Assembly: GCA_015493185.1 (NCBI GenBank)
Contig: WGDQ01000384.1
Coordinates: 1 to 5,304, forward strand
DNA from: Planctomycetaceae bacterium
GTDB taxonomy: Bacteria; Planctomycetota; Planctomycetia; Pirellulales; JAEUIK01
Direction of reading: 5' to 3'
Length of the DNA stretch: 5,304 nucleotides
The notes below the pieces were generated by a model, which was not told where the DNA came from, searched no databases, and was given only the letters and a program-made list of their open reading frames with translations. The translations under genes and the position numbers were made by a program. Shown one piece after another: positions 4,186 through 5,304 of the stretch (positions within the stretch are counted from its first letter, which is position 1; each line of letters starts with the position of its first letter).

Positions 4186-5304
4186 GTGCGGATTGCTTAC
4201 CTTGACTGTGCCAGCGGCATCAGCGGCGACATGACGCTTGGGGCATTGGTCGATGCCGGCGTGGAGTTGGCCGCGCTCCAGGCGGCCATCGACTCGCTCG
4301 GGCTACCCAAAGCATGCCGTCTGGTGGCTGAGCAGGTGAAGAAGAAAGGTTTCCGTGCCCTGAAGATCACGGTCGAACACGAGCCCGAGCATGCGCACCG
4401 GCACCTGCACCACATTGTCGAGATGATCCAGCGCAGCCGTCTGACCGAGCGGCAGAAAGGGCTGGCCGAGCAAATGTTTCGCCGCGTGGCCGAGGCCGAG
4501 GCCAAGGTGCACGGCACCACGATTGAAAAGGTTCACTTCCACGAAGTGGGCGCCGTCGATTCGATTGCCGACATTGTCGGCGCGGCGGTTGGTTGGGATC
4601 TGCTCGGTGTCGAACAAATCGTCTGCTCGCCGGTGCCCACAGGCCGCGGCTTCGTGCAAATTGCGCACGGTCGCTGCGCGATTCCGGCACCCGCCACCGC
4701 CGAATTGCTGGCCGGCGTGCCACTGGCCGAATCGAAAGTCGAGGCCGAGCTGACCACACCCACCGGCGCGGCCATCGTGGCCACACTGGCCGACCGCTTC
4801 GGGCCCCTACCGGCCATGACGATCGAAAACATCGGCTACGGTGCCGGCACCCGCGATCTTGAACAACAGGCCAACCTGCTGCGGTTGTTCGTGGGCACCT
4901 CTGCCGAGGTGGCCTCCGGGCTCTCGGCCGATCGCGTGGTGCTGTTGGAAACCAATCTCGACGATACCACGGGAGAGGTCATCGGCCACTGTATCGATCG
5001 GCTCTGGCAGGCCGGCGCGCTCGATGTCTACACAACGCCGATCCAGATGAAAAAGCATCGGCCGGGCGTCGTGCTTTCGGTTCTTTGCCAAGAGGTCGAC
5101 GCCGAGGCGATCGCCAGGATCATGTTTCGCGAAACCGGCACTCTGGGCATCCGCCGGGAATCGCTCGACCGCTGGAAGCAGCATCGCGAGCCCTGCGTTG
5201 TCGAAACGCCCTGGGGGCCGATCGAAGGCAAACGCTACTGGTTCGACGACGAAGCACCGCGATTCGCGCCCGAATACGAAGCCTGCCGTCGAGTGGCGTT
5301 GGAA
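4186..5304 (+). CDS. larC: LarC, nickel insertion enzyme of nickel-pincer nucleotide synthesis (3' end outside window)
   Basis: LarC (formerly DUF111) inserts nickel, at the expense of CTP, into the pyridinium bis-thiocarboxylate mononucleotide to finish the nickel-pincer cofactor of lactate racemase and other LarA-type epimerases. The 373 residues seen show AYLDCASGISGDMTLGALVD (4-23), a His-rich segment HEPEHAHRHLHH (65-76), VHFHEVGAVDSIADIVG (116-132), GRGFVQIAHG (153-162), PAPATAELL (167-175), LTTPTGAA (189-196), GYGAGTRD (217-224), ETNLDDTTGEVIG (255-267), MKKHRPG (288-294) and RETGTLGIRRE (315-325). The N- and C-terminal halves lie in one frame, unlike Lactobacillus plantarum, where a programmed frameshift joins larC1 and larC2. 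The frame is still open at the last base, and members are usually about 390-420 residues, so only the tail is missing. The start is the GTG at 4186, with GAGAAG at 4173-4178 as a reasonable ribosome site and the conserved N-terminus beginning at residue 3. larA, larB and larE are not in view. Confidence 0.95.
   Translation, partial: MRIAYLDCASGISGDMTLGALVDAGVELAALQAAIDSLGLPKACRLVAEQVKKKGFRALKITVEHEPEHAHRHLHHIVEMIQRSRLTERQKGLAEQMFRRVAEAEAKVHGTTIEKVHFHEVGAVDSIADIVGAAVGWDLLGVEQIVCSPVPTGRGFVQIAHGRCAIPAPATAELLAGVPLAESKVEAELTTPTGAAIVATLADRFGPLPAMTIENIGYGAGTRDLEQQANLLRLFVGTSAEVASGLSADRVVLLETNLDDTTGEVIGHCIDRLWQAGALDVYTTPIQMKKHRPGVVLSVLCQEVDAEAIARIMFRETGTLGIRRESLDRWKQHREPCVVETPWGPIEGKRYWFDDEAPRFAPEYEACRRVALE

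Overview
The window is 5.3 kb of GC-rich bacterial DNA. It holds two complete plus-strand-style metabolic genes or gene parts at its flanks, a two-gene operon on the minus strand between them, and two long stretches with no convincing gene. Weak or absent Shine-Dalgarno sequences, wide intergenic spaces and the protein families present suggest a planctomycete, possibly of the Pirellulales. This assignment is an inference from style and cannot be proved from the window alone.

Layout: 1-675 has no supportable gene. It carries a strikingly purine-rich tract (about 201-300), a short degenerate repeat array (575-619) and a strong hairpin (636-656) just before nadA. 676-1824 (+) is nadA, quinolinate synthase of the long, Bacillus-like form. 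1825-2002 separates convergent genes and holds a hairpin at the nadA stop codon. 2003-2347 (-) is a small all-alpha MazG/dCTPase-like nucleotide pyrophosphohydrolase. 2344-3249 (-) overlaps it by an ATGA and encodes a 301-residue regulator made of a degenerate receiver domain, a coiled coil and a C-terminal helical domain resembling KaiA-C/RsbU-N. 3250-4185 contains a good minus-strand promoter candidate for this operon, several dyads, and a long leader before larC. 4186-5304 (+) is larC, the nickel-inserting enzyme of nickel-pincer nucleotide synthesis. It starts with GTG and runs off the window's right edge.

How the genes may work together: NadA makes quinolinate, the precursor of nicotinate nucleotides. 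The nickel-pincer nucleotide finished by LarC is built from nicotinic acid adenine dinucleotide, so both flanking genes touch pyridine-nucleotide chemistry, although they are not in one operon. The middle operon couples a signalling-type protein with a nucleotide-pool enzyme. The most interesting observation is that this regulator has the same order of parts as the cyanobacterial clock protein KaiA (pseudo-receiver, linker, four-helix output) without being in an obvious kai locus.
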